Shown here piece after piece: positions 8,021-15,980 of a stretch of 20,858 nucleotides of DNA (positions are counted from its first letter, which is position 1; each line of letters starts with the position of its first letter). Source of the stretch: JACJWR01 sp964547485. GTDB taxonomy: Bacteria; Actinomycetota; Actinomycetes; S36-B12; UBA10799. A program made the position numbers and the translations under genes. The notes below the pieces were generated by a model. The model was not told the origin of the DNA, did no database searches, and was given only the letters and a program-made list of their open reading frames with translations. The stretch is taken from assembly GCA_964547485.1 (NCBI GenBank), contig CAZJNU010000048.1, positions 1 through 20,858 on the forward strand, in the 5' to 3' direction.

Positions 8021-8125
8021 CGGAATGTTCGGCGGTGCTCCCGACGTTGCGTTGGAAGGCGCGCGGTTGTGCCGACGTTATTGTTGTAGCCGAGTCTGCA
8101 CTCGACACCCACGGAGGAAGTACAT

Positions 8126-8980
8126 ATGTCTGGCAATCCATTCCTGGCAAAGGCCGAGAAGGAAGCCGCCCAACCGGGTGGTTCCGGCACCCTCTACGCG
8201 GAGGGTACGACCGCCTACGCGCAAGCTGGGGGTGTCGCGACTGGCTCGCAGTACGGCGCGCCGCCCGTTGCTGGTGGACCGGTACCCGGTGGGGTGGCGA
8301 CCGGCGGCCGAATGACCATGCAGGACGTTATCGTCAAGTCGGCCATCTCGTTCTTCATCCTGTTGGTGGGTGCCGCCGTCGGATGGAACCTCGTCCAGAG
8401 CGGCCCATGGCTGGTACTCGGTGCGGGCCTGGTGGCGTTCGTGATCGCCATGTTCGTCATCTTCAAGAAGTCCGCCAGCCCCATTCTGGTGGTGCTGTAC
8501 TCCATCTTCGAGGGGATGGCGCTCGGCGGGATCAGCAAGTTCTACCAGGCCTTCGGTGAGGCCAACGGCAACGGCAACCTAGTGCTGCAGGCGGTTGGTG
8601 CCACATTGATCGTGTTCGCGGTGATGCTGTTCGTCTACAGCTCGAAGCTGGTCCGGGTGACGAGCAAGACCCGCAAGGTCTTCTCGATCATGCTGATCTC
8701 CTACGTCGTGATCGCCTTCATCTCGCTGATCGCGGCGCTGTTCGGGGTAGGCAACGGATTCGGCTTCTACGGGATGGGCGGGCTCGGCATTGCGCTGTGC
8801 CTGTTCGCAGTCGGGCTGGCGTCGTTCTCGCTGGTCATCGACTTCGACAACATCGTCAAGACCACGCAGTATGGGGTGCCCGAGAAGGAGTCCTGGCGGA
8901 TGGCCTTCGGTCTGATGGTGAGCCTGGTGTGGCTGTACCTGGAGATCCTGCGGCTGTTGGCGATCCTGAACCGGAGCTAG
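8126..8980 (+). CDS. Bax inhibitor-1/YccA family integral membrane protein
   Basis: A 284-residue membrane protein. Residues 1-62 are a polar Gly/Ala/Pro-rich cytoplasmic tail. From about 67 onward there are seven hydrophobic segments, and the C-terminal region contains LVIDFDNIVKTTQYGVPEKESWRMAFGLMVSLVWLYL with the internal acidic residues (IDFD) typical of the YccA/Bax inhibitor-1 family. Family members act as pH-sensitive leak channels or protease modulators; the bacterial role is poorly known. GGAGG at 8113-8117 lies 8 bases before ATG 8126, making the start secure. It stands as its own unit after the tRNA gene and converges with the lipoprotein hydrolase, with only 11 bases between the two stop codons. 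Confidence 0.88.
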   Translation: MSGNPFLAKAEKEAAQPGGSGTLYAEGTTAYAQAGGVATGSQYGAPPVAGGPVPGGVATGGRMTMQDVIVKSAISFFILLVGAAVGWNLVQSGPWLVLGAGLVAFVIAMFVIFKKSASPILVVLYSIFEGMALGGISKFYQAFGEANGNGNLVLQAVGATLIVFAVMLFVYSSKLVRVTSKTRKVFSIMLISYVVIAFISLIAALFGVGNGFGFYGMGGLGIALCLFAVGLASFSLVIDFDNIVKTTQYGVPEKESWRMAFGLMVSLVWLYLEILRLLAILNRS

Positions 8981-8991
8981 GAGCGCCGCGG

Positions 8992-9942
8992 TCAGTTTCG
9001 CGCCTCCGTGACAACCCCGATCACAGCGTCGGCCACCAGTTGTGGCTGCGTCAACGGGATCATGTGCGAACTGTGAGTCTCGGTGATGTGGCGAGCGTCG
9101 TGCTGCGCGGCGAAGTCCGCCTGCGCTTGGCCCCAGACCGGCCACGTCTCAGCGCCGCCAGCCCCGAAGTCGAATTGCTGATCTGAGGTGATGACCACCG
9201 TCGGCACCGTTGGCAGCCTGTCGGCCGCCGCTCGGACTGCTGCCATGCTGGCCGGGTAGTCCGGCACTTCAGCGTTGGAGCCGTCCACGAGGGGGGCCAG
9301 CACGCCGATGAACGTGGACCACTGATCCGGCGTCAGGGCGTCTTGCAGGTTGGGGGTCGCCGAATCGACGAATACCAGGCCCGACACCTGCTCGGCGTGG
9401 CTGCCTGCGTACATCGAGGTCAGCATCCCGCCCCAGGAATGTGCGACCAAGACGTATGGCCCGGGGATCTTGGCCGCCGTCAACCAGGCCTGCAGGTCGT
9501 CTGCCCCCTGTTGGGCAGTGGTGGGCTGAGTGACCAACGTCGACCTCGGTGAGCCGTCCGCTGGCGACGTGCCGGGACGGTCGTAGGCGCACACCCGGGT
9601 GACTGTGGCGACTCGACCGAAGACCGAGGCCTCACTGGCCGTGAGCTGGCCGGTGGTCGGGTCCTCGACCGAGTCCCAGACGGCGTGCCAACTTCGAGAC
9701 CCCGGCACCATCACCACGGTCGGAGTGCCCGTGCCGGAGCACTCGGCGAAGATCTTCCGGCCGTCGGGCAACCTGACCAGACCGGCGAACGAGGCCACCT
9801 CGACCCGGGGTGGCTTCGTCGGGGTCGAGGCCTGGGTCGTACAGCCGGAAATCGCTGCCAGTACCAGCAAGGTCGCCGCAACCAATGCCCTGCCGGTCGG
9901 CCGGTCAGCCGAGCGCCCGGTGAACGGAGGCTTTCGAGCCAT
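8992..9942 (-). CDS. Lipoprotein alpha/beta hydrolase
   Basis: A 316-residue secreted lipoprotein hydrolase. A basic N-terminus is followed by a hydrophobic segment (19-31) and lipobox ISGC with the lipidated Cys34; a short Thr/Pro linker precedes the hydrolase fold. The nucleophile elbow is AHSWGG (Ser about residue 168), the oxyanion region is around VPGSRSWHAVWD, and the likely catalytic histidine lies in SSHMIPLTQP near the C-terminus. Such proteins hydrolyse esters, amides or lactones; the substrate cannot be told from sequence. Start ATG 9942 is supported by a perfect AAGGAGG (complement of 9947-9953) 4 bases upstream. It is divergent from the serine hydrolase gene across a 150-base gap that probably holds both promoters. 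Confidence 0.88.
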   Translation of the reverse strand: MARKPPFTGRSADRPTGRALVAATLLVLAAISGCTTQASTPTKPPRVEVASFAGLVRLPDGRKIFAECSGTGTPTVVMVPGSRSWHAVWDSVEDPTTGQLTASEASVFGRVATVTRVCAYDRPGTSPADGSPRSTLVTQPTTAQQGADDLQAWLTAAKIPGPYVLVAHSWGGMLTSMYAGSHAEQVSGLVFVDSATPNLQDALTPDQWSTFIGVLAPLVDGSNAEVPDYPASMAAVRAAADRLPTVPTVVITSDQQFDFGAGGAETWPVWGQAQADFAAQHDARHITETHSSHMIPLTQPQLVADAVIGVVTEARN

Positions 9943-10092
9943 GGCGCCTCCTTGGCCGTCTGGTGGCTTCTCTTTGCGTGGTAGCCGTTCGACTGGGCGC
10001 TCGGGTCGGTCTTCTGATCATGTCGAACTGAGTGCCAGTGGGTCAATCGGTTGCGTATTGTCGACGGCTGGGGCTTGCGGCAGACTCATGCG
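9943..10092. other. Divergent intergenic region between the two hydrolases
   Basis: The largest gene-free stretch of the window, 150 bases. The left end carries the AAGGAGG ribosome site of the lipoprotein hydrolase. TATTGT at 10056-10061 could be a -10 for the serine hydrolase, about 31 bases before its ATG, but there is no clear -35. No small ORF or hairpin stood out. Confidence 0.3.
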
Positions 10093-11232
10093 ATGTCTGA
10101 CAACTCGCACCTACCCGAATCATTGACCTTGGCCCTGAACTCGGCGGCCTCGGCCGCGTTCGAGGAGTCGGCGGGGACGCCTGGCGCTGTGGTCGGCGTC
10201 CGGACTGACGCCGGCACCTGGTTCGGCTGCTACGGCACGGCCGACCCGGACACGGGCGTGGCAATGACCAGCTCGGCCCAGCTGCGGATCGGGTCGGTGA
10301 CAAAGACGTTCACTGCCACCCTGCTGCTGCAGTTGGTGGAGTCCGGGGACCTCGCCCTCGACGAGCCGATCGCCACCTTCGTCGAGGATGTTCCGAACGG
10401 GCACCTCATCACCTTGGGGCTGTTGGCAACGATGCGCAGCGGGCTGGCCAACTACACCGGAGTGCGGGAGTTTGCCGCTCAAGTCGTGACGGACCCGTTC
10501 GCCACTCATGAGCCAGCCGAGATGATCGCCGCCGGCCTGTCCGCGTCACCAGTGTTCGAGCCGGACGAACGCTTCGACTACTCGAACACGAACTACATCT
10601 TGCTGGGCCAGGTGCTCGAGCAGGTGAGCGGCCAATCTTTCGGGACGATGCTCACCGAACGGATTCTCGGGCCTCTGGGGCTGGCTGACACCTGGTGGCC
10701 GGGCGATTCGAACGCGTTGCCAGAGCCCTTCGCGCGGGGGTTCACGCTGTCGATGCCCAGCGAGGCCCAGGGCCGGCCGGTGGACGCCACCCACTTCAAT
10801 CCGTCTTGGGGCGGTACGGCCGGGGCGCTAGTGTCCACCGCGGCGGACCTGCTCGACTACAGCGCGGCGCTGGTGTCCGGCGCGGGTCTGCTCAGCTCCG
10901 ATATGCAAGCCGTGCGGATGGCCTCCTTCGGCCCCGCGCCGGCGCTGGGTGAGGGTGTCAGCTATGGGCTGGGGTTGATGGGCATCGGCGGCTGGCTCGG
11001 GCACTCCGGGGACATTCCCGGGTATCGGGCCTCCTGCTACCACCACCCGGAGGCCGCGACCAGCCTGATCGTGCTGACCGCCAGCGACATCGTGGCCGGG
11101 CGCTGTCCGGCGGCCATGGCCGCCATCACCATCGCCACCGATGCGCCCTGCGCATCCCCGACGGCGCGCATCTTTGACGCGGCCTCAGATGTGCTCGGCT
11201 ATCCGAGTGCCACTCCGACCGGCGGTAGTTGA
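10093..11232 (+). CDS. Beta-lactamase-fold serine hydrolase (class C/D-Ala-D-Ala carboxypeptidase-like)
   Basis: A 379-residue serine hydrolase of the penicillin-binding-protein fold. Motifs in order: SxxK as SVTK in IGSVTKTFTATLL (nucleophile Ser and general-base Lys), the second-motif tyrosine in RFDYSNTNY (YSN), and HSG in GWLGHSGDIPGY in place of KTG, as in esterase and D-aminopeptidase relatives. No signal peptide is visible, so it may be cytoplasmic; true beta-lactamases are exported, which argues against a resistance role. I prefer ATG 10093 (MSDNSHLPES) to the upstream in-frame TTG 10051, though neither has a strong Shine-Dalgarno. It converges on the export locus with 27 bases between its stop and the restored stop of the second transporter. 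Confidence 0.85.
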   Translation: MSDNSHLPESLTLALNSAASAAFEESAGTPGAVVGVRTDAGTWFGCYGTADPDTGVAMTSSAQLRIGSVTKTFTATLLLQLVESGDLALDEPIATFVEDVPNGHLITLGLLATMRSGLANYTGVREFAAQVVTDPFATHEPAEMIAAGLSASPVFEPDERFDYSNTNYILLGQVLEQVSGQSFGTMLTERILGPLGLADTWWPGDSNALPEPFARGFTLSMPSEAQGRPVDATHFNPSWGGTAGALVSTAADLLDYSAALVSGAGLLSSDMQAVRMASFGPAPALGEGVSYGLGLMGIGGWLGHSGDIPGYRASCYHHPEAATSLIVLTASDIVAGRCPAAMAAITIATDAPCASPTARIFDAASDVLGYPSATPTGGS

Positions 11233-11259
11233 TCCGCGGCCGCACAGGTACGCCGGCGG

Positions 11260-11373
11260 TCACGCCAGTTGGCGAGCCGCCATCCGCGCGAAGACCTCAT
11301 CTGTGACGGTGAGCTCAGCGAACGTTCCGGCTGAGGCAATCTCGCCGTCGCGCAGCACGAAGATCTGGTCTGC
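11260..11373 (-). pseudogene. Out-of-frame C-terminal segment of the second NHLM transporter
   Basis: Read in the frame one base away from the main ORF, this stretch encodes ADQIFVLRDGEIASAGTF and about 19 more residues to a TGA at 11260-11262. That is the expected end of an ABC ATPase after the STIxD motif. Removing one A (complement of T11374) joins CAT-GAT to GCA-GAC and restores STIHDADQIFVL. The stretch is not a gene by itself; it shows where the original 3' end lay. Confidence 0.75.
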
Positions 11374-13786
11374 TATCATGGATAGTCGAGAATCGGTGGG
11401 CCACCGCGATTCGGGTGCAGCCCAGGGCGCCGAATGCAGCCGTCACTCGTGACTGAGTCACGTTGTCAAGGGCACTGGTGGCCTCATCCAGGAATAGCAC
11501 CCCTGGCTTTCGTGCGATCGCCCGCGCCAGTAGTAGCCGCTGCTGTTCGCCGCCGGAGATGGTCGCCGGGTCAATCACCGTGTTCATCCCCATCGGCATT
11601 GCTCGAATATCGTCGGCCATGGCGGCCGCCTCGGCCGCGGCCCAGACCGCCGCGACCGGCGTCAGACTGCCAGCACGAATGTTGTCAAGGATGCTGCCGT
11701 GGTTGACCGCGCTGCCCTGCAGCACAGCACCGCAGCGCTCCCGATAGTCGACTAGGTCCAGAGTGGCCAAATCTTGGCCATCCACCAGCACCTGGCCCTG
11801 CGTAGGCGTCCCCATACCGAGCAGCAGCCGGAGCACTGTCGACTTGCCGCCGCCGGAAGACCCGACGAACGCGGTGAACGAACCAGCAGGGATGCGAAAG
11901 GAGACGTCCCGCAGGACCCAGGGTGCGTCGTCTGCGTAGCGAAACCACACATGCCGGAATTCGAGGTCACCCTGCAGCCGGCCAACGAGCGGAACGGCGT
12001 CATCGGCGCGCTCGGGCGAAGCGGCCAGGATGGGTTGCAGCTGCCGCAAGGTCGGCACGATGGTGGCCAACGATCGCGACACGACCGCCAGCGCGTTGAG
12101 GCTCACAAATGCCCCGCCGAACGCTGCACTGAATGCCGCGTAGTCCGCCGCGGATATCTGTCCAGAGTTCCAGCTGGCCGCGATGATGACCATGAACAGC
12201 GCGGGTACCAGCGCACCGGCGACCACTTGATAGCTGGTTGTTCGACCCGCGCTCAATGCCGCCCGCGATCGGGCAACAGCCTGGTCCCGCAACTGGTCAG
12301 CCGCCATGGCAACGAATCTGCGCTCCGCCCCGCTGAGACGAATCTTGCTCACGGCGGACAGCACTTGAATCAGCCACGCGTTGGCTTCTCGGGTCGAGTT
12401 GTTGATGTCCTCGGCGAACCTGGCGCTCTGCCGTGCGCCAAAACCGACGACGACCCAGGACGCAAGGAGAACCGCGGTCGCGCCAATCGCCAGCGGCACA
12501 CTCAGGGCATACATGACGACCAGATTGACGCTCGCGAACACCGCGGCCATCATCGCCGAGACCGCACTCGGAGAAACCGCGGCCTGCAGTTGAGCGGTAG
12601 CCATCACTCGAGTGGTCAGATCGCCGACGGTGTGTTCCCGGAAGAAGGTCGCAGGAAGCGCGAGGAGGCGTTGCCAGACCGCGGATTGCATGCGGCGCAT
12701 CGCCAGTTGGGAGATCCGCCACACCGTCAATGTCTGGACAATCGTGAACGAGGTAGCCGCGAAGGCGGCCGCCAGCAGCACCATCGCTGTCGTCCCCAGC
12801 AGAGCATCCGCCTCGCCCAGCTGCGCGGCTGACAGGACGACGCTGGTCAGGTACGGGGTCAACAGCCCCAGGACCGCGGTCGCACCCGCGCACGCGACCA
12901 CCACCAGCCGCGCCGAACGTGAACCAGTGAACGCGAGCTGCGCCAACCGCCGGCCGTCGCTGACATCTCCCGGCAACGGGCTCGCAATCTCAACGGCGGT
13001 CGAACCCGGTTCACCGACACCGGCCAAGGGCTGCGGACTTAGGTCATTGGGCCCCTGCATGCTGAACCCGGAGCGGCGCGGACTCAAGACGACGTACTCG
13101 ACCGTCTGACCTGTGGGTCGCCAAGCCAGCAGTGGCGTGCGAGTGCGCCGTTGCCAACCGGGTGTGAGCGTCACCGGGCGGTACGCGAGGCCGGCCTTGC
13201 GCAGGGTGTACCCGAGTGGGTCATCAACGTCGTCGGGCACAGGGCCAATCGGGCCGACCTCGAATCCCTGCAACCTGCCGAGGCGTTGGAGTGCCCGCCC
13301 GAGCGAGTCCGGTTGGTCATTGGGAATGGGATGCCCCGGATTGCTGACCGCCGCCACGATCTGGTTCGCCTGAGCGTGGGCAGCCGCGCGGTCCTGCTGA
13401 TTCGTTGCAGCGGCTTCCGCCGAAGCGGTCCGCTGCCAACTACGGAAGGTCGACGTCAAGGCCTGGGCTGCAGCGGGGGCGTCGACCGCCCGGTGCCCGG
13501 ATTCGTCGGACGCCGCGGGCTGGCCGGTGGTCGCCAACACGAACTCGAACCACTCGGCTTCCCCCTCGCGTTCGTGCGAATCAACACGTCGCCACGGCAC
13601 CGAGCCGACCACCACCGGCGCCAATTCAAGATGCAGCGGGGCAATATCAGGACCTATCACTAGGCCTGCTGGCACGATTCCGAGCGACATCCGCCGGCCC
13701 CGACCATCGACGATGAACGCTGCCGCAGCCATCGCGGTGACCTCGAAGGCGTCGCCGACGCCGACCGTGAGTCGGCTAGACCCCAA
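11315..13786 (-). CDS. NHLM-type ABC transporter, second permease/ATP-binding protein, C-terminus frameshifted
   Basis: The second ABC half-transporter of NHLM bacteriocin export systems. With a TTG start at 13786 it has 823 residues: a degenerate N-terminal domain (about 1-270) typical of this subfamily, a membrane domain (about 295-590) with WQRLLALPATFFREHTVGDLTTRV, and an ATPase domain with Walker A VGSSGGGKST (641-650), signature ISGGEQ (743-748), Walker B VLFLDEAT (763-770) and the switch histidine in VAHR (His797). After STIHD (residue 804) an extra base moves translation out of frame, giving 19 aberrant residues; the family-like end lies in the next frame to 11260. The start is uncertain: TTG 13786 has GGAG upstream and overlaps the previous gene by 11 bases; ATG 13816 and ATG 13732 are alternatives. 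Confidence 0.85.
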   Translation of the reverse strand: MGSSRLTVGVGDAFEVTAMAAAAFIVDGRGRRMSLGIVPAGLVIGPDIAPLHLELAPVVVGSVPWRRVDSHEREGEAEWFEFVLATTGQPAASDESGHRAVDAPAAAQALTSTFRSWQRTASAEAAATNQQDRAAAHAQANQIVAAVSNPGHPIPNDQPDSLGRALQRLGRLQGFEVGPIGPVPDDVDDPLGYTLRKAGLAYRPVTLTPGWQRRTRTPLLAWRPTGQTVEYVVLSPRRSGFSMQGPNDLSPQPLAGVGEPGSTAVEIASPLPGDVSDGRRLAQLAFTGSRSARLVVVACAGATAVLGLLTPYLTSVVLSAAQLGEADALLGTTAMVLLAAAFAATSFTIVQTLTVWRISQLAMRRMQSAVWQRLLALPATFFREHTVGDLTTRVMATAQLQAAVSPSAVSAMMAAVFASVNLVVMYALSVPLAIGATAVLLASWVVVGFGARQSARFAEDINNSTREANAWLIQVLSAVSKIRLSGAERRFVAMAADQLRDQAVARSRAALSAGRTTSYQVVAGALVPALFMVIIAASWNSGQISAADYAAFSAAFGGAFVSLNALAVVSRSLATIVPTLRQLQPILAASPERADDAVPLVGRLQGDLEFRHVWFRYADDAPWVLRDVSFRIPAGSFTAFVGSSGGGKSTVLRLLLGMGTPTQGQVLVDGQDLATLDLVDYRERCGAVLQGSAVNHGSILDNIRAGSLTPVAAVWAAAEAAAMADDIRAMPMGMNTVIDPATISGGEQQRLLLARAIARKPGVLFLDEATSALDNVTQSRVTAAFGALGCTRIAVAHRFSTIHDSRPDLRAARRRDCLSRNVR

Positions 13787-15980
13787 CTGAATCAGCTCCG
13801 GCGTTGAGCTGCGCATACATGCCCTGGGCGGCCATGAGGGCTTCGTGTGAACCGCGTTCCAGGACGCGACCGCCGCGGCCCAACACGACAATCTCGTCTG
13901 CGTCACGGATCGTGCTCAACCGATGCGCGACGATGAGGCAGGTGATCCCCCTGATTCGCAGCGCCTGATCAATCGCCATCTCGGTCTCGGCGTCAAGTGC
14001 ACTGGTTGCCTCGTCCAGAATCAGGATGGCTGGGTCGCGGACCAGTGCCCGGGCAATCTCAAGGCGTTGCCGTTGGCCGCCGCTGAAATTCCGCCCGCCC
14101 TCGAGGACCAATGCGTCGAGGCCACCGGGCCGAGCGAGTACGTCGTCCACGATCGCGGCGTCGGACAGTGCCCGCAGGATCGCCGCATCCGAGACGGTGG
14201 CGTCCCACATCGAGATGTTCTCGCGCACCGTCCCGGCCATCAACAAGATGCTCTGGTCGACTCGACTCACAGCCTTCGTGAGCCGCGCCAGCGGGAGGCT
14301 CCCGATCGGTTGGCCGTCGACCGCGACGACACCGGACCACGGCTGCATCAACCCCGCCGCGAGTGCGCCGAGGGTGCTCTTGCCGCACCCCGACGGTCCG
14401 ACGAGTGCGACTCGAGATCCAGGCGGGATATCAATGCTGAGGGAGTCGACGACCGGCCCCTGCCGAGGGCTGTAGCCGAAGGTGACCGCCGACAACGTCA
14501 GCCGCCCAGCGAGGGGCTGCTGGTCCCCGGTGTCGAATTGCGGAGCAGTGAACCTGGAATCGACGTGTTCGTCGAGGACGTCGTCGATGCGTGCCAATTG
14601 CGCGGTCATCGTCTGAAGCTGCGCCGCCAACAACACCAGGGTGAGCAGGGGTCCGCTGACACCACCGGCCAGTAACTGGAACGCGACGACGCCGCCAACG
14701 GTGAGCGTGCCGTGCACTACGCCGAACGCGCCAACGAGCAGAATCGCCATGGCCGTCAATGCGTTGATGAGGGCGGGGACGGCGGACAACAGGATGCCCG
14801 GCGTTGCACCATCCGCAGCCGCGCTCACCGACCGGGCGTGTAAGCCAGCCCATCGTCGGTAGGCGTCCGCTTCCAAACCGGAGGCCTTGATTGTCTCGAT
14901 CTGCTGCAACGAAGACACAGTGGCGGTCTGCACGGCTGCTTGTTCTCGCAGCAGTACCGCTTGGGTGTTGAGCTGGCGTCGGCCGGCCACCCTCAGCGCC
15001 AGCACGTTGAGGAGTGCCAGGGCCAGCACGATCATGCCGAGCGACCACGAATAGAGCATCATGACGGCGGTATAGGCGGCCAGGGTGAAGACCGAAAGAA
15101 CCGCGGTCGCCGCCTGCCCGGCGATAACCGCGCTGACTGCGGTGGTCTGGCCAACTCGGCTTGCCAAGTCACCGGTGGATCGCTGATCGAAGAAGCGAAG
15201 CGGGAGTAACAAGAGTCGACCCAACAAGGTCGTCGCACCAACGAGTGACAACTTCAACTGCAGTCTGGCCTGGGCCATGTTCTGCAGCGGCATCAGAACG
15301 CCTCGAACTGCGGCTGCGGCGACCAAGACCGTGACCAGAGCAAGTATCAGGTCTGTCCGGCCGCCCGAGAGCACCAGGTTGACGAATACAGATGAGACGA
15401 TGGGTACTGCCAGCGCCGGCGCCACGGTCACCAGCCCGCAAAGGGCGGCCAGCGCAACTCCATCCGTCGAGCCACGCAGACGCGCAACAACACGCGGCAG
15501 AATGCGGTACGGGCCCCCTGAACGCTCGAACTCATCCGATGGTTCAAGCGAAATCGCCAGGCCTGAATACGAGCGCCGGAATGCCTCCGCTCCCAGCACG
15601 ACCCGACCGACTCCCGGGTCGTTGATTTGGTAGCGCCCGCGACGAATTGATTCCAGCACGACGAAGTGGTTCCGGTTCCACCAGAGGATGACGGGCAGTC
15701 GCCGTTCCGCAAGTGCGTCTATGCCCCCTTTGGATCCGCTGGCCTTGAGACCGTAGGAGCGAGCGGCTTTCACCAGATCAAGGGCGGAAGCGCCGTCCCG
15801 AGTCACTCCGCACCGGTCGCGCACTTCCCTCAGTGGCTCCCACTTCTGGTAGTAGGCCAGCACCATGGTCAGGCAGGCGGCTCCACATTCGACCGCTTCC
15901 ATCTGCAGCACTGTCGGGACGCGCACCGAATTTGCGGACCGTGCCAATTTCCGGGATTTGGCGGGCGTGACTGTTGGCAT
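13776..15980 (-). CDS. NHLM-type peptidase C39/ABC exporter (leader-cleaving transporter)
   Basis: A 734-residue bifunctional exporter that should cut Gly-Gly leader peptides and pump the product out. Domain order: C39 cysteine protease (about 20-145) with the oxyanion Gln26 in VLQMEAVECGAACL, catalytic Cys32, His105 (WNRNHFVVLE) and Asp121 (INDPGVG); membrane domain (about 170-460) with LPLRFFDQRSTGDLASRV; ATPase with Walker A GPSGCGKST (528-536), signature FSGGQRQRL (632-640), Walker B ILILDEATS (652-660) and His686. The ATG at 15980 shares one base with the HlyD-like gene stop (TGATG), so I prefer it to GTG 16085, which would put 35 unrelated residues in front. Three rare TTA leucine codons occur at residues 258, 380 and 436. 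All catalytic residues are intact. Confidence 0.94.
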   Translation of the reverse strand: MPTVTPAKSRKLARSANSVRVPTVLQMEAVECGAACLTMVLAYYQKWEPLREVRDRCGVTRDGASALDLVKAARSYGLKASGSKGGIDALAERRLPVILWWNRNHFVVLESIRRGRYQINDPGVGRVVLGAEAFRRSYSGLAISLEPSDEFERSGGPYRILPRVVARLRGSTDGVALAALCGLVTVAPALAVPIVSSVFVNLVLSGGRTDLILALVTVLVAAAAVRGVLMPLQNMAQARLQLKLSLVGATTLLGRLLLLPLRFFDQRSTGDLASRVGQTTAVSAVIAGQAATAVLSVFTLAAYTAVMMLYSWSLGMIVLALALLNVLALRVAGRRQLNTQAVLLREQAAVQTATVSSLQQIETIKASGLEADAYRRWAGLHARSVSAAADGATPGILLSAVPALINALTAMAILLVGAFGVVHGTLTVGGVVAFQLLAGGVSGPLLTLVLLAAQLQTMTAQLARIDDVLDEHVDSRFTAPQFDTGDQQPLAGRLTLSAVTFGYSPRQGPVVDSLSIDIPPGSRVALVGPSGCGKSTLGALAAGLMQPWSGVVAVDGQPIGSLPLARLTKAVSRVDQSILLMAGTVRENISMWDATVSDAAILRALSDAAIVDDVLARPGGLDALVLEGGRNFSGGQRQRLEIARALVRDPAILILDEATSALDAETEMAIDQALRIRGITCLIVAHRLSTIRDADEIVVLGRGGRVLERGSHEALMAAQGMYAQLNAGADSVGV
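14673..14675 (-). promoter_or_regulatory. In-frame TTA codon (Leu436 of the C39/ABC exporter)
   Basis: One of three TTA codons in this gene (the others at 14841-14843 and 15207-15209). They would make translation depend on the tRNA-Leu(UAA) at 7938-8020, as with bldA in Streptomyces. The regulatory role is inferred. Confidence 0.5.

Noticed and set aside
8078..8090. TATTGT-containing stretch before the Bax inhibitor-like gene as a promoter
   Set aside because: The only TTG-type -35 candidates are 6 or 21 bases away, outside workable spacing, so it was not listed as a promoter.
8981..8991. Bidirectional terminator between the Bax inhibitor-like and lipoprotein hydrolase genes
   Set aside because: Only 11 bases separate the stops and no stable inverted repeat is visible there.
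10093..11232. Serine hydrolase as an immunity or resistance gene of the peptide locus
   Set aside because: It is convergent with, not part of, the locus, lacks a signal peptide, and its HSG third motif fits esterase/aminopeptidase relatives; no sequence evidence ties it to the peptide.
11434..13109. Long plus-strand ORFs opposite the second transporter (for example 11774-12832 and 12612-13109)
   Set aside because: They lie antisense to a clear ABC transporter, have no family motifs, and are Arg/His/Gln-rich as expected of reverse reading frames in high-GC DNA.
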